Positions 1 to 15,200 of a stretch of 64,000 nt of DNA are shown piece after piece (within the stretch, counting starts at the first letter, position 1; every line of letters begins with the position of its first letter). The position numbers and the translations under genes were made by a program. Below the pieces are notes generated by a model. The model saw only the letters and a list, made by a program, of their open reading frames with translations, was not told the origin of the DNA and did not search any database. This DNA comes from Branchiostoma floridae (taxonomy: Eukaryota; Chordata; Leptocardii; Amphioxiformes; Branchiostomatidae): NCBI RefSeq assembly GCF_000003815.2, contig NC_049995.1, positions 16,553,048-16,617,047 of the forward strand, given 5' to 3'.

Positions 1-172
1 TGGCAAGTTATTATAAGTAATGTTTACATAGACCAGATTTTGATCTGATTTGGTTTTAAAAATTGGGTTGATACATTTATATTCCATGTCTGCCATATTG
101 ATCAATAAATATTGATTGTTTGATTGATTGATTGGTTAGTTGATTGAAATGAAATGAATTATTGTTTGCCAG

Positions 173-284
173 AAACGAGAAGTGCAATGAGAACTACACC
201 ACTGACTTTATCTACCAGCTGTATTGCGAGGAGGGGAAAGGCATTTTCTCTGCACGGAAAAATGTCCTCGGACACATGCAACAG
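173..284 (+). CDS. PFK: PFK exon: C-terminal-half segment ending in GHMQQ
   Basis: The exon follows an AG at 171-172 and ends before GT at 285-286. It carries one leftover base then 37 codons, beginning [17 protein letters not shown] and ending NVLGHMQQ. The block corresponds to the segment just before the GG-x-P-x-P-FDR loop of animal phosphofructokinases. The upstream intron ends in a (TTGA)n-rich tract rather than a clean pyrimidine run. Confidence 0.95.
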
Positions 285-3200
285 GTTCGTGATTCCTTTG
301 GTTTGTTTTAAAAAATGCCTTTTATTGTGAAGATAACAAAAATGGCCCTGCAGTTCCAAGTCATGTATGCAGGGGGCCCAAACTTATGCCACTTCTTTCC
401 ATGCTGAAGAGGTGTCTACTACCAAAAAATTGTCCAAAATGTCATTATTCTAAGGTCTCATCAAGACCAACCATCATGTACCAAGTATCAAGGCAATCAA
501 TCCTGGGCTTCTCAAGTTATTGTGTTGACAGACAGACAGAGAGACAGATAGACAGACAGACAGACAGACACAAAATTTAATTGAAGACAGATAGTAAGAA
601 CCAAAGAGCAATTAAAAGGAGGGAATTTTCCATGTCTTGTTCTGTCTACAGTTATTGGATATTGATGCAATTTGATTGACGTAGATTTTATGGTGAGACA
701 TATTTCATATATGCCATATTGATCAATGAATATTGATTGATTGATTGATTGATTGATTGACTGATTGATTGACTGATTGATTGATTGATCCCAGGGTGGT
801 TGTCCTTCACCATTTGACCGCAACTTGGGCACCAAGCTGGCAGCCAAGTCTGTGGCCTTCATCGCAGAGAAAATGCACAACAACTACAAGGAGGAAGGTG
901 AGCGGAAATATGTTTAATTGATTTATGAAAATAACTTCATCAGGTTGGTAGAATATGGAATAGGAGAATTCTTTTTCACAATCAATTTGTACTCAGACAC
1001 TTAGGTTTCGGTGCCTCTCAGACATCTTCCTCAGAGCTTCTGACTGGAGTTCTGCTTCTCACTGCTATATAGAGCTGATGTAGGTGGTGCTTTTGAGAGC
1101 ACAAACCCAAACATGGCTATAAGGAGGTAGGGGGGGGGTGGAATATAAACTGAGCCATGTTTGGGATTGTGTTCTCAATGCAAAAGTGCCGCATTCATTG
1201 GATACATAGATAGCAGCCAGAAGCAGAAATCCAGTAAGAATCTCTGAGGAAGGTGTCTGAGACACAAAGAAATTGAGAAGATGCACAACAACTACACTGG
1301 GAGGAAGGTCAGCTGAAATATCTTAACTTTATACTTGAATCAATGTTAGTTCATCTGTGATCAATATTATGTTACAATTTTGAAACCTTATATCTGTACA
1401 CAAAATAAAGTGCTTGCCAACAAGCTTTCGATCAGTCCTCTGATCCTTCTCAAGTTGAAATGACCCAAAGCCGGAACGGAAGTGTGACGTCAGCAATGGG
1501 TCAAAGGTGCTTGGCAGTCGGTATCGGCCCTCGTCTCGGTTGAGGGAAGGTTGGTGGGCTCTGATGTAAATGGCCTCTTTCTAATGTTAATTTTATGTTT
1601 CTTTTGGAGTTAATATGGGCAGTATAAAAATACACTTTAGATTACATGAAACTAAGTAAAGTTTGTAAATTTTGATAAAATTTGGGGGGTTACCTGTGAA
1701 TTTAACTGTCAATATCTAACTTTCTGATGGTAAAATTGATTTTCCAGAAAGCCATTCATGCAAACACACTTGTTCTGCATTCTTTCCATGCCATTTTGAC
1801 TTAATAGGTTTTGATAAAAACACCCTCCGGTTTTATTTGGGAATTCCATTATTATTTGGGAGTGGCCTCCTATATCTCAGCAACCGTACACCCAGGTGGG
1901 CTGATATCGTAAGCTGTAAGTATAAATGATGTAAGAAATACATAGCAGCCAATAACGACCCCCTAGGGATTAATCTAAATTGGCATAACTGTACATAATT
2001 ATGCATAATTATGCATAATGTTCAAGGGTTATGCATAATTATGCATAAGGTTTCAAAGGTTATGCATAATTATGCCAAGGGCTATGCATAATTATGCATA
2101 AGGGTTCCAAGGTTATGCATAAGGGTTCCAAGGTTATGCATAAGGGTTCCAAGGGTTATGCATAATTATGCATAAGGGTTCCAAGGGTTATGCATAAGGG
2201 TTCCAAGGATTATGCATAATTATGCATAAGGGTTCCAAGGGTTATGCATAATTATGCATAAGGCTTCCAAGGGTTATGCATATTGGATCAAAGAAATATG
2301 CATAAGGCTTATCCATATATTATTATTATTAATAACACTCCAGTTTAAGATTGTACTTCCACTTATTTCAACAACTGTCACTGCTGTGTATGACACAATT
2401 TATCTCATGATAATAAATTTTTTCTGCAAGAAGAAACACAAATTACTACAGAAAACCTGATTCAGGAAGGACATATTAATGTTTCAATCAATCCTTTCTT
2501 ACATCAAACCAGACAAGAATACCATAGGCTGCTCCAGTCATAAATAATATCATGTAATGGTGCTAACAGTGTTTATACCTGTAAGTGCCTTCAAGTTCGT
2601 CATCAAATATCATCCATTTTATTCTTCCTAGATAATGCTGTGTCTATCAGCTACTCCTCGGCCGGCTTTACAAAAATGTACTTCTTGGCCAGCTTTGAAT
2701 TTTGATACTATTTTATGCCACCATTAAATCTGCCTGGAGATTACAAATTTAAAGGCTTTATCGTCATGCTGCTCTTCCAGTAGGCATTATTCTAAAAAAT
2801 TGTGACTCTTTTGGAAACATGTTGAGTTAAATATCAAGAAAACAAGAAGAACGAGTAAGGAGGGAGTGTACCCCTATATGGAATTGTGGATATATTAGCA
2901 TTTTTCAGGACAAACAGAATATACAATCATGTTTTAAGTTCTAAATGTGTCTCCAAACATCTAAAAAAGAAAGAAATTAAACACCGGTCCGGGAGTCCAT
3001 TAAATGCTGAAACCTTTGATGCAAGGTTTGTTCGTAGAACAAAATCACACTCACTAATCACATGCAGCCCCTGCCCATGCATTCCCTATGCGTATAAAGA
3101 CTGTCACTGCATGCCTTCATAGTGAATATTTTTGGCATAAATGAGGGGCGGTAAGCACACCACAAATGCCAATTGTTTATAAGATATCAAAAAACACATA

Positions 3201-6200
3201 AACAAGAAGAGTTTCTATACTTGCCCCTGAAATTGTTTTCGTAACCTAACTTTTGTCAGGCATTGTCAGGTATTAATCAATTTGATCAAAAAATATTTGG
3301 AGAGTTTAGTACAATACTGAAAGCTTTTTGATGTTCTAGGGACTAATGATTATTTTTCTTTCTTTATTACTCTGTGACTGGAGGGTAACCTCCAGCGAAA
3401 GAGTCTTGTGAACACTTTATGCGTTGAGTGTTCTCACCTATAACTCTATGTTCCGTTTGCCGCAATCGTATGTGGTTTGGCATGTCGTCTGTACTCCATT
3501 ACGTAATGATGCACATTTTTTTTTCGCGGTAGCTGTTTTTATCATGGATGTAACAATTTCAGTTTTCATCCCTACACCGTCCGGTTAAGTGGTTCAGGTC
3601 TTGGTTATGACCGCGCATTAAGCCTTGAATATCGTCAAGCAGATGTTGTCCTCGTCGGACTACTAGTATGCCATCTCGTTCGGGTTCGCAGCAATGGGGG
3701 ACGGGCCAATAAGTAGCACGATTAAATCAGGCTAATAATTGTATAATGTATGTAATGTGAAAGAAGTATGCATTTTTACTTTATTAACTTATTTTGAATC
3801 AGAAAAAGCACAACCTTATGATGTTATCACAACTTTAAGACAACAAGATTTATAATTGATCCATTGTGGGAAAAGGAATGCAATATGGGGAGGATTTCTA
3901 TTGCTCCATTGCAACGACTTAATACTATATTAGCTAACAAACATGGTAGACTTTACCCTATATTCATGTAATAGGCTACACTAATAATCCGGAAAAACAC
4001 TCTAAATCCAGAAAACTTTGATTATTATGACATAGTTTGAGATTGAATTAAGTCAATTATAGAATATGACATACAGTTATATAGTATATGATGATGGTTA
4101 CGTAGGTGACATCGGCAGGTCCCACGGAACTAGGTCATTTGACCGCAGAATTTTGCAAACCTCATGCAGAATTCTGCACACCACAATCATGCAGAATTCT
4201 GCAACCCATATGCAGAATTCTACATCAAAGTACAAAATATGAAATAATACGCAATACCGCAGTTATTTCAAGATGTTAGAGTCTTTTACAATAACCCTAC
4301 TCTAGACTGATAGTCGGGCGACTGTTGTTCTCCTAACATCTCCAGCAATGTTTTTTAGGCCACCCAAACCAAAGATGATAAGAAATAGTCAATTGACATG
4401 CAATCATAATGGTTTTTCTTTAATCATTGGGTGACCTACATTGAACTCGGCCCTGTTGCTTGACCCTGGGGGGTGGGGTGGGGTGGGGGTTTGTTCTGCA
4501 ACTATTCCTTTGATACCTGAAGGCAAACCGCCAAAAAATTTAAGGAAGAAGTGGATCATATGAAACAACCAGAGGGGCGAGTACAACAGAAACAACATGA
4601 CGCCACCCGGGATCGAGCCCGGGCCGGCAGATCACAAATCGAACGTGGAAACCGTTCGGGCCAAAAAGCTTAAGCCGTTAGGCGTCTTCGGCACATCTCT
4701 AGCCTGTTACTCAGTGTGGCACATCTACTAGCCTGTTACTCACTGTGTGGTGCACGTTCTTAAGCCTGTTACTCACAGGATCGGTGTGAGAACCAGTGAA
4801 AAACAAGAGGGGCGAGTAGAACAGAAAGAAACAACATGCCGCTACCTGGGATCGAACCCGGGGCAGAAGATTACAAATTGAACATGTGATGCAAACCGTT
4901 CGACCAAAAGGCTTAATACAGTCTTGAACACTACTGTTCCACATATTATACAGCATCTTGTTTACTGTCTGGAAAGGAAAGCTTCTGCCATTTCGTTGCA
5001 AATCATCTTAAAAATGGAATATTTTTCAAAGGTTCCAGGTTAGAGTTCCAATCTGGTCAGGATTCGTGTAAGGATAATATGCGTGGTTGTGCCCCCGCAG
5101 AGATTTTTTTTAATTTCCTAAAAGGCCAGGTGAGGTGTAATATTGTTGGCCGTCCAGCAAAGGCTAATGCAATTTTTGCCTAATAACCTAGATATCAAGG
5201 TTAATATGAAGGCATTTTCAATGAAACTGGGTTGACTCTTTTTCATAAATGTGGTGGTTCTTACATGTGCTTGAGGTGTGGCTCTCCTCAAACATGGGAC
5301 CTCCATTTGATGTCCTATACTGGGATGGTAAACAGTCCTGTGCTCTGAGTGGTGCGGTCGTATGCTAACAGCCCTTAGTATCTCCTCGGGGAGCGACTCG
5401 TAGCAGTTTTTAATTGCTATAAACAAGATTAAGAACGGTATGGTATTTGGTCATTGGCATTTCTTTATCATGATATGCAATGTAGAGTGAATATGCTTAA
5501 GAAGGAATGAATAGGATGGAAATTTCTTGTGCAATTTTTTGGGTCCGCGACTATGAAAATGAGTCTATAAACATATATTTTACTTTCAATGTAGTGAAAT
5601 ACATCACATGACATGAATGAGACCTTGAAGAATGGGGTCTTTTTTAGTGTTGATTTTTCGTGAGCAAATTGAACGAAATTGTAACGATAACACAAATAAA
5701 TCTAACTATGTTGGCTCACTATGCATGAAGATGTGAGCCTTGAGAATGACACATTATATATCTGCCCTATTGTTTACCAGAATACCATTAGTCTTTGAAT
5801 GTTTACAAGCAGACACCTTACACATGTGCTATTATCTGCCAGGTAATTTTACGTTCAACTGTGATTACACAGAGCGGCAATATGGTGACGATCCACTCCA
5901 ATGTGCTCATAATGCTGAGGTATATCGGCTTTATCTGACACTTCAATAGATGATAAGATGTTTGAATTGGGCAAAACTTCACAGTCCTTCCTCAACACTT
6001 CTGACCAACATTCGAATTATATCACACTCACAGAAATATACAGAACATACATGTGTTGCTGTAGAGTCGTTGGGAAACATTAGGGCAGGGTATGTTACTT
6101 GCTGTAAATGTAGCAAACGTTTTGTGACTGAATGTTGGTATTACACAATGCGTATGCAAACTGTAGCAAGAATCTTATTGGACAAATAAGAGGGCAAATA

Positions 6201-9200
6201 AGAGGGATACTTTGGAGACGTTTCCAACTTGGCAACAAGTTGAAAAGAAAAGGAGAAACCTAGGATGATTTGTAAACAATTTTCCCCTGGTCCTCCATAC
6301 CATCGGGAGCCTGTCACTATCTCTACACATAGGGGCAGCCCGCCCACCCAGTTGATTAGCATAGGCTGGGGTAATTTTCAACAGGTTGGTGCAGCACAAA
6401 CTTAACAGGCTAGCTACAAGTTCTGGCAGTGAAATCTCTAAACTGGTTCATAACAAGCCAGTTACCTACATGTAGCCATATGAACTTCATTACCATGGCT
6501 ACAGACTACTAGTATTGGGTAAGTTACAGATACCACTAAGTGTAGCAGTTTGAACTGAACTGTAGACACACCAACTGTGGCCTGAGAGGGGTAATACAGT
6601 AGTCAAGCCTGCTAGGCTTGAGTTGAAAATTGATTTGTCATAGCTCCACCCACCAGGTTACTACAACTCATTGGGGGCACCCACTTACATTGTAGCTAAT
6701 GTCACAACAAGAGCCAATACCAGACCCTCTTAATGACATTACTGTAGTGGGAATGGCCTCTATAAACTTTCAATTGCAATGCAATGCAATGTGGAGCACT
6801 GGGAAATGAATGCCTCTAAATGGCTTTCCCAAATTGATTGCTGTAATTGCAGGCAGATATTGACAAATTATATAGATACTATGTATACTTTTCCCTCAGC
6901 AGAATAGTGTGCCGAAACATAAAGATATAGCATAAAACCCACTGACAATTACACCTGATTCCTGCCTTATTTTCAGAATTACACATCCTTCCCTGGATCA
7001 GATCAGCCACAGGCCAGCTAGTTTGATGTTTGTCTTGCAACATGCACTGGTCCTGAGACAACATGGCCAGTAGCAGTTGACTGACAGGCATGTAATGGTT
7101 AATCCCATCCCAGCCAAAGCCTCAACAGGCCTGGTGTCCCATCAGGGATACTGGACATATCTGGTCAGACCAGAAAAGCAAGCTTTGCATGCACATGTCT
7201 CTCCCTGTAGTTCTCTATGAAGGTCACCATGTTGGCTTTGTGCAAGCTATTTTATATGTAACATTATGGTATTTTAATACGCATGTGTAAAATGTGTTAA
7301 GAATGACCTGTTTCTTTGTAGCAAGTCTATACTCTTTACTATGTTACATCTTACCCTGTACAATCCTAAAAAAAGTAGATACTTTTTTTAGAACGTAAAC
7401 ATTGATCTAGTATGGATACCTTGAATGAACATACATTGTAGTTTTTGTATCCTGTCAGGCTCTGCATGAAAAAAAAACGTTTTCTGGGTCACGGCATTGA
7501 ATTTTTTGACTTGGAGGTAGTAGAGTACAGTAGAGTAGAGTAGAGTAAAAGTCATATATGATAAAATTAACCACCTACATGTACAACATGTAGTAATACA
7601 GTCCTGCATGAAAATAATGGAAATAGGCCTTTTGCTTCTGTCTAAAATTCCAAAACAATATACCCCTGCAAGAGGGACCCTGTCAGGTCAGACTGGCCCA
7701 GATGTCACTGGTGTCAGTCCCTTAGCCAGGATCAGGGTGGTGTAGGGGCTAATGCCTGTGGCAGGCCTAGGATTAGAGAGACAAAAATTGGGAAAGGTTA
7801 GCTTGACTCAAGACCAAATTTGTCTAAGAGATGAAGAAATTATAAAATTTCTATCTGGACCTCTGCAATAAGTAACCATAACTTTGGATGTGCATTCATT
7901 CATTCATGGATGTGCATGGATGTGCATAGAACTCTTATTGTAAATTTGTGAACTTACATGTACAAGTTAGCTAAACTTTGATAATTTTTTCACCGTTTAT
8001 TAGCCACTGACAGCAACTACATGTCTTGGTTCTTTAGACCACACCAATTTAATTGTGTTTTTTTTTTGGGGGGGGGGGGGGCTGCTGCTATCTTTTTTTT
8101 TTAATTCACCACACACCCAATCAGGAAATTTTCACCATCTGATTGAATCGCTATGAGTATGAAGCCGTTCATTTCAGGACAGTAAATTGACCTAAATGCT
8201 GTTGTTTGTTTGTTTTATTTTTAACATTCTTACAATATGGGTACATTTATCATTGCAGTTAATCATGACACAAGTCATGAACACTGTACTTTTGATAAAT
8301 GGCAACAAACAGGCGTAGCTACAGTACAGAGAGTACTGCTTTTCAAGCAGAAAACTGATCATTCTTATATCCCCAGACTTTTTGCATTTTTTTATGCCCT
8401 GTCACTTCATATCTGTTCTGAAAAAGTGCAAGAACCACAAAAACTTAAATTGGTGCAGCCTTTTCAGTTCCAAGACTAAGTAGATCATCTACAAACTTAA
8501 TTGTTTTGAAATTGTTAAGCACCCGTACATAATGACAATGATGGTTGATATAGTCATCTTTACCTTAAGAGTATATTTTGTGATAAAGGTAAAGAAAATT
8601 TTTCATTCTATGACTTTTCAATGCATTTCTTCAACTTGATCCTCAGTGAAAGATTCTTTCCACTGGAAAGCAGTGAGACTGAGAGGGGCATCTGTACACT
8701 GTTAGTGACAATCTGTCCACATTGTATAGTCCTAAGCCACAAGGGAAACTCCTGTCTGTTTTAGGGGTAACAGGTCAAAGACATTTTGTAGTATCAAAAT
8801 GTCAGCTAGCCTGGCTACCAAACCCCACCCCGATCAAGTATCTATCGTGCAGGGAAGATATATTTTGAGGTTGGGGTATGGTATCCAGGCTAAATGTCAG
8901 CAGACTACAGTTTGTACAATCATGTGTATGATTCTACTTTTTTTTCCAAATGTTCTCTTTGGAAACATTGTCAAGCCATATGATAATCATTACCTAAAAT
9001 TGACATTAAATTTATCATATGGTTGATCCCATTAGTATCATCCATAGGATGGAGCAGACAGTGGATTGTTTACCTATGGACTACACAAACACAGATTGGA
9101 CATTACTTGCTTGACCTCTAGGTGAGACTATCCCCACTGTGCTCACTTGGGCTACCCTACAGGGCAATGACCCCTAATTGACGGCTGCGCAGAAGGTCCC

Positions 9201-12200
9201 CGGTGAGTCCCCTCAGGATTGATTTTTAAAAGTATCAGAAGATGTGTTTTTCTTTGGAAATGTTGGCATCTTGGAGCTGTATTCTACAGGTAAGGGTTGT
9301 AGGTTTTTTATTATGTCGAAAAAAACAGACTTTTAAGCCTGTTTTGGGTGCCTGGAACACTAGAAAGAAGTTTGTTATGTAGCTGTCATTGTAGTGCCAG
9401 ATGGGGTCAGAGGTCACCGAGTTGCGTTTGGATGCAAATCACCGGTCAGAAAGTTCCGAAAAGTTGAGAATGGACATTTTAGAAGCCGGGCTACCCTCTC
9501 AATGTTAGTTTTTCGAGAACGAAACGTCAGGTAGGTGACTTTTGACAGCTTCTATTTGCCATTAAATGCATTATAAGGATAGGGAAGACATGATTGGTGG
9601 TCACTGCTCTGCCATGTTCGGCAGGGTATTCAAGTTCAAAATTAGCAGGTGTCAAGACACTTCAAGTGATGCGGGAAGGGTTGTCAAGCATTGTCACAAG
9701 TTTCAAAGACTTCACGGAGACCCTACTCCAAGGATTGGTCCCCAGGGAGCACAGGTGTCAGGAGGGATGTGGTAAGGTTTGTGGCTTTGGTTAGACTTCA
9801 TATTGTTTAGCAAAAAGTGGCACAAACAGGGGAAAATGGTAAAATCTGCTCACCCTGTCATAAGGGGACTACTCTCCATCAGTTTAGACACCAAAATTTG
9901 TATCTAAATGCTGTTAGACCACACTTTGGAGCAGATGATGAGAGTGCATAGAATGAGGGGGGGGGGGTAGGTGTGTCCTTTGGGGCTTATATATCCTTGG
10001 GGGCCAATATGTTCCCAAAAATTGGTTATATGGGCAAAAGAAAGGCTTTACCTGACTCAACTGACTGAAATTTCTTGAGAAATTCTGCCATTTTAGTGGT
10101 TTTGGGCCTGATTTCTTACTTTCTGTACCTTTTATTGATAATGTAATATGCACTCTCATAAAATGCTTCAAAGTCTAACCTGGCAGCTTTTCAATACAAC
10201 TTTAGGTGTGTAAATGGTGGGAGAATACTTTCCTTATGCTACAAAGATCAGCTTTTAACTTTTTCTTCAGTTTGTGTCACTTTTTGGTTAATGCTATGGA
10301 GCCTATCAAATGCCTCAAACCACTGCCAAAGCCTTGAGGAAAGTCCTCTGACACCTGCCATGAGATCCATTCCCCTGGGAGCATTCTTGGTCAGAAAGCT
10401 TTGAAACTTGGGATAATGTTTGAAAACTCTTACTCGCATCATGCGAAATGATTGAAACTTGTCAATTCTCAAGTTCGGGCCCCTGCCATGTTCGGCAGGG
10501 TAGTCAAGTTCAAAATTAGCAGGTGTCAAGACACTTCAAGTGATGCGGGAAGGGTTGTCAAGCATTGTCACAAGTTTTAAAGACTTCACGGAGACCCTAC
10601 TCCAAGGATTGGTCCCCAGGGAGCACAGGTGTCAGGAGGGATGTGGTAAGGTTTGTGGCTTTGGTTAGACTTCATATTGTTTAGCAAAAAGTGGCACAAA
10701 CAGGGGAAAATGGTAAAATCTGCTCACCCTGTCATAAGGGGACTACTCTCCATCAGTTTAGACACCAAAATTTGTATCTAAATGCTGTTAGACCACACTT
10801 TGGAGCAGATGATGAGAGTGCATAGAATGAGGGGGGGGGGTAGGTGTGTCCTTTGGGGCTTATATATCATTGGGGGCCAATATGTTCCCAAAAATTGGTT
10901 ATATGGGCAAAAGAAAGGCTTTACCTGACTCAACTGACTGAAATTTCTTGAGAAATTCTGCCATATTAGTGGTTTTGGGCCTGATTTCTTACTTTCTGTA
11001 CCTTTTATTGATAATGTAATATGCACTCTCATAAAATGCTTCAAAGTCTAACCTGGCAGCTTTTCAATACAACTTTAGGTGTGTAAATGGTGGGAGAATA
11101 CTTTCCTTATGCTACAAAGATCAGCTTTTAACTTTTTCTTCAGTTTGTGTCACTTTTTGGTTAATGCTATGGAGCCTATCAAATGCCTCAAACCACTGCC
11201 AAAGCCTTGAGGAAAGTCCTCTGACACCTGCCATGAGATCCATTCCCCTGGGAGCATTCTTGGTCAGAAAGCTTTGAAACTTGGGATAATGTTTGAAAAC
11301 TCTTACTCGCATCATGCGAAATGATTGAAACTTGTCAATTCTCAAGTTCGGGCCCCTACAAGGGCAATGACCCCTAATTGACGGCTGCGCAGAAGGTCCC
11401 CGGTGAGTCCCCTCAGGATTGATTTTTAAAAGTATCAGAAGATGTGTTTTTCTTTGGAAATGTTGGCATCTTGGAGCTGTATTCTACAGGTAAGGGTTGT
11501 AGGTTTTTTATTATGTCGAAAAAAACAGACTTTTAAGCCTGTTTTGGGTGCCTGGAACACTAGAAAGAAGTTTGTTATGTAGCTGTCATTGTAGTGCCAG
11601 ATGGGGTCAGAGGTCACCGAGTTGCGTTTGGATGCAAATCACCGGTCAGAAAGTTCCGAAAAGTTGAGAATGGACATTTTAGAAGCCGGGCTACCCTCTC
11701 AATGTTAGTTTTTCGAGAACGAAACGTCAGGTAGGTGACTTTTGACAGCTTCTATTTGCCATTAAATGCATTATAAGGATAGGGAAGACATGATTGGTGG
11801 TCACTGCTCTACAAGCTCTTTGCTTAAACTCCAAGCAGATGTAAGGATCTGCTGCATATTTTGGCAACAGTTGATATGAGTAGAGTTCATATAGAGTAGT
11901 CAGGCCAGGTAGGAACGACCGCTCTTCAAGTCACAGTCATATACGGTTTTTGGGGGATAGATGACTTTCCATCTTCTTGTTCCCATGTTGTGAATCTACT
12001 CCACTCTAATCATTTATGAAGTACAAAACTTTTCATCATCACCCCTGCCCTCCGTGCGCGACCATCTTTAATTGGTGTACCAACACTGCAGCGAAGCTTC
12101 TCCAAGTCCGAAGTGCCCGACAAAGTGATATCATTTGCCTGTTTCACTAGTATGCCACCAAGCCCACGTCCTATTTTCACTACAAAAATTGGATGGAAAT

Positions 12201-15200
12201 AACCCATCTTTGGTAGTAGTGAGGGAAAGTTTGATCCAGTCTAGGAACTTGGCCACAGTGACAGCAGAGACCAACTTAATAAAAGCTCCCACCGGTTCCC
12301 AGGAAACATATAACATAAAATTGGTTCAAAGTGTCACCAAGCAACTATGCAAAAGTACAAAGACATTGAATCGTCTTCCTCTGGCCTTATAGACTTTACC
12401 CCCAGCTGTTAAAATGTTGGAGAGAGAGTGGTCTGGATCAGTGAATCCCTAGGTGTTAGAGGCTATAATCAGATGGTTACGGTTCTGTACAAAAATGTGT
12501 AACTTACACCCATTTCTAGGTCACTAAGAGAAGGGTCAAAGGGTTACCAAGTCTGTGGTTGTTAGAGTCACACAAAGGTCAAACTGAAATCCCTAAAGGA
12601 CATCAGTGTTACACTTCTGTCTCTGGGCTGTGTACATTTCTCTTGGACACGTCCCTCATGCAGTTCTAGGATGGAAATCTGCTAATGTTAAAAAAAAAAC
12701 TTGCACCCATGGCCAGCCCTTCCAAAAATTCTGAACTTCATTATCTTTTCGCCTTAAGTGGTTTGTGTACGTCACAATGAAAATGAACAACATTGGATCC
12801 AGCTTTCAATTGAATCAACGTTTACCTTTTCCAATGCAATGCCTTAGTAACCCATTATGGTTAATGCCTTCCAAGGCTTGCTATATTGTTACAAAGTTCT
12901 ATATATTTCTACCTCCACCAACAAAAAGAAAGAATTAGCGGGAGGGACAAAAACTGAAAGCAGGTCTTGTTTATCAGTTACGGGGAAGAGAAATATTGCA
13001 TAATGAAATGTCAAATACAAAACCTTTTTTTTCTTACAACATTTCTCCACTATTGGTCCATATAAGGTTACCCTTACTAACATTTTGTTTGTTTTGCCTA
13101 CCTGGTAAACCACACCAGGTTTCCCAAGGGCACAATTAAGGTCAGTGATGTATCAGCAGATTTGAGCCTGGGATCTCTGGGTTACGAACCAAACACTCTT
13201 CTCTTACGCCACGCGAGGCCACAGTTAGAAAATATAAAGGAAGTCAAGTTATTAAATGGGCTGTCTGGACCTCTGTTGTTGGCATCCGTCTATCTCAGAA
13301 GACACTGTGGTTAATACGTCTAATAAGGCAGACAGTGGCCGTTTGTTGTGTAGGTGCAGCGCGCGGTGTGTGTGGCTGTGACGGCTGTGTGTGCCATGCA
13401 GGCTAGATGGATCGGACATGTGACTGCACCATCTGAGTAACATCTAATGGTTGTTGTGTACTATTATGTACAGGACGCGGTGTTTGTGGCTGTGACGGTT
13501 GTATGTGCCATGCAGGCTAGATGGATCGGACATGTGACTGCACCATCAGTAACATCTAATGGTTGTTGTGTATGTACAGGACGCGGTGTTTTCAGTGTGG
13601 CTGTGACGGTTGTATGTGCCATGCAGGCTAGATGGATCGGACATGTGACCCGTCTGCCTGGCATACACTTGGGTTTTTAAGGTGAAGGAGGGGACCTCTG
13701 TACATGCGTATTATATTGAATGAATGAATGAATGAAGACCTTTATTGCACATTTATGCCACACCGGGCTAAGTACAGGTCGAAAATACATGTTGAAAAGA
13801 TACAGTTCACAGATACAAAATGAGACTATTGCTGGATAAATTCAACTTCTCCTCGCTTTTCTGTTATAGTGGAGATAAAAGAGCACATATGTTTTATGAT
13901 GTCTAGTTGCATTAGGAATATGAATTTTTCTACAGAACTTATTTCAGGTGCATGAAATAAGGAAGTTGGTTTTGTATAACCTTATACAGTTCATTTCTCT
14001 ATACTCTTCTACAAAATGACGTTCGTCCTCTATTCTATCAAAATTACAATGATTGCATAGTCTTTGTTCCAGAGGGGTGTGAGTATGTCTTCCTGTTTCA
14101 ATATGAAGTTTATGGCAGCTAATCCTTAGTTGGGTGGCAGCATTCCTGTCCCTCATATTCTCATTACTTAGATATTTTTCTTCATTATATGTAGTTTTGA
14201 ATAATCTATATGATCTTAAATTATTTTTGGCAGCTCTGCCTTTCGTTATCATTATGTATTTCTTTTAAAAACGTTTGAAAGTATATGTCTTTTAACCGCT
14301 GGCCAATAGAGTTAACAATCTGAAATGTGTATGTTCTATGTGGGATAGGAAAATGTCACAAGTATGCATACCCGCACTCCTCTAAGGACTTAGTACTCCT
14401 GACGCCCAACATTTTTTACCAGATTTGTCCAACTCTAACTGGCAGGAGAAAGCGTCTGCTTGAAAACTGTCGGCTGGGGAAGTGTAAGAAAATCCTGGCA
14501 ACTTCATTTTACCCCTCTAGTGCACAGATGTACTTGATAATTTGATTAAAAGAAATTCATTTCTGCAGTAGTAATTTTTTTCTGCAAATTTACAAAATGT
14601 AGATCGATGAACTCCAGACAAGTACAATTGTTGCAGTTGGTGTAGTCTCAACCAGACTACAGAATTTGGCCATATAGGGTATACACAAATATGCTATATC
14701 TCTCTGTTTGTCCACTATTTGTCCAAGCTATAGAGTCTGCTGTATAGACTATGGTTGGTGGATGAAAGGGCTTTATATACTATACTTTTTGGTAGTTAAC
14801 TAGATTTGCCCTGTCGACATGTCAGCTTTATAAAAAAAGTGACAGAGGATCATGGAAAAAAAAGCTTGGCCCACTTTCTAGTTTGGTACCCATGCCAACA
14901 ATGAAGGAGAAAGGTACATATGATACTCTCTGGGCAGTTCACACCTGAGTGGAGGTCAGGTCACACCAAATTACAGTCCACCTCCACTGTCTCAAAATTG
15001 TGCTTGGCTTTACCTACCCCATTTTACTGAAGATGATTAATTAGAACTTTAACCCTATCAAATCACCTGAAGACATTTTTGGGCTAGGATAAAATCAGCA
15101 GGATTACTATTCAATCTGTTCATAAAGTAGTTCACTGCAAATCAGCAGATACATGACAGGATAGATACCTGTAACCATTGATATCCCATGATCTTTGAAA

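Noticed and set aside
1990-2290. CRISPR-like array
   Set aside because: Repeats are contiguous without unique spacers, and the same array occurs inside an interspersed element in a eukaryotic genome.
4600-4917. Genuine tRNA genes
   Set aside because: B boxes are good but the rest does not form a clean cloverleaf, and both copies share a non-tRNA tail. SINE is the better call.
9566-11345. Short peptides KHCHKFQRL / KHYPKFQSF in block B as possible exons
   Set aside because: They arise on opposite arms of an inverted repeat, and I see no acceptor/donor arrangement that makes a gene.
12010-12392. Overlapping frames that look mildly protein-like
   Set aside because: There is no family resemblance, and stops and frame changes occur between segments. 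It may be an old retroelement scrap, but I cannot support that.
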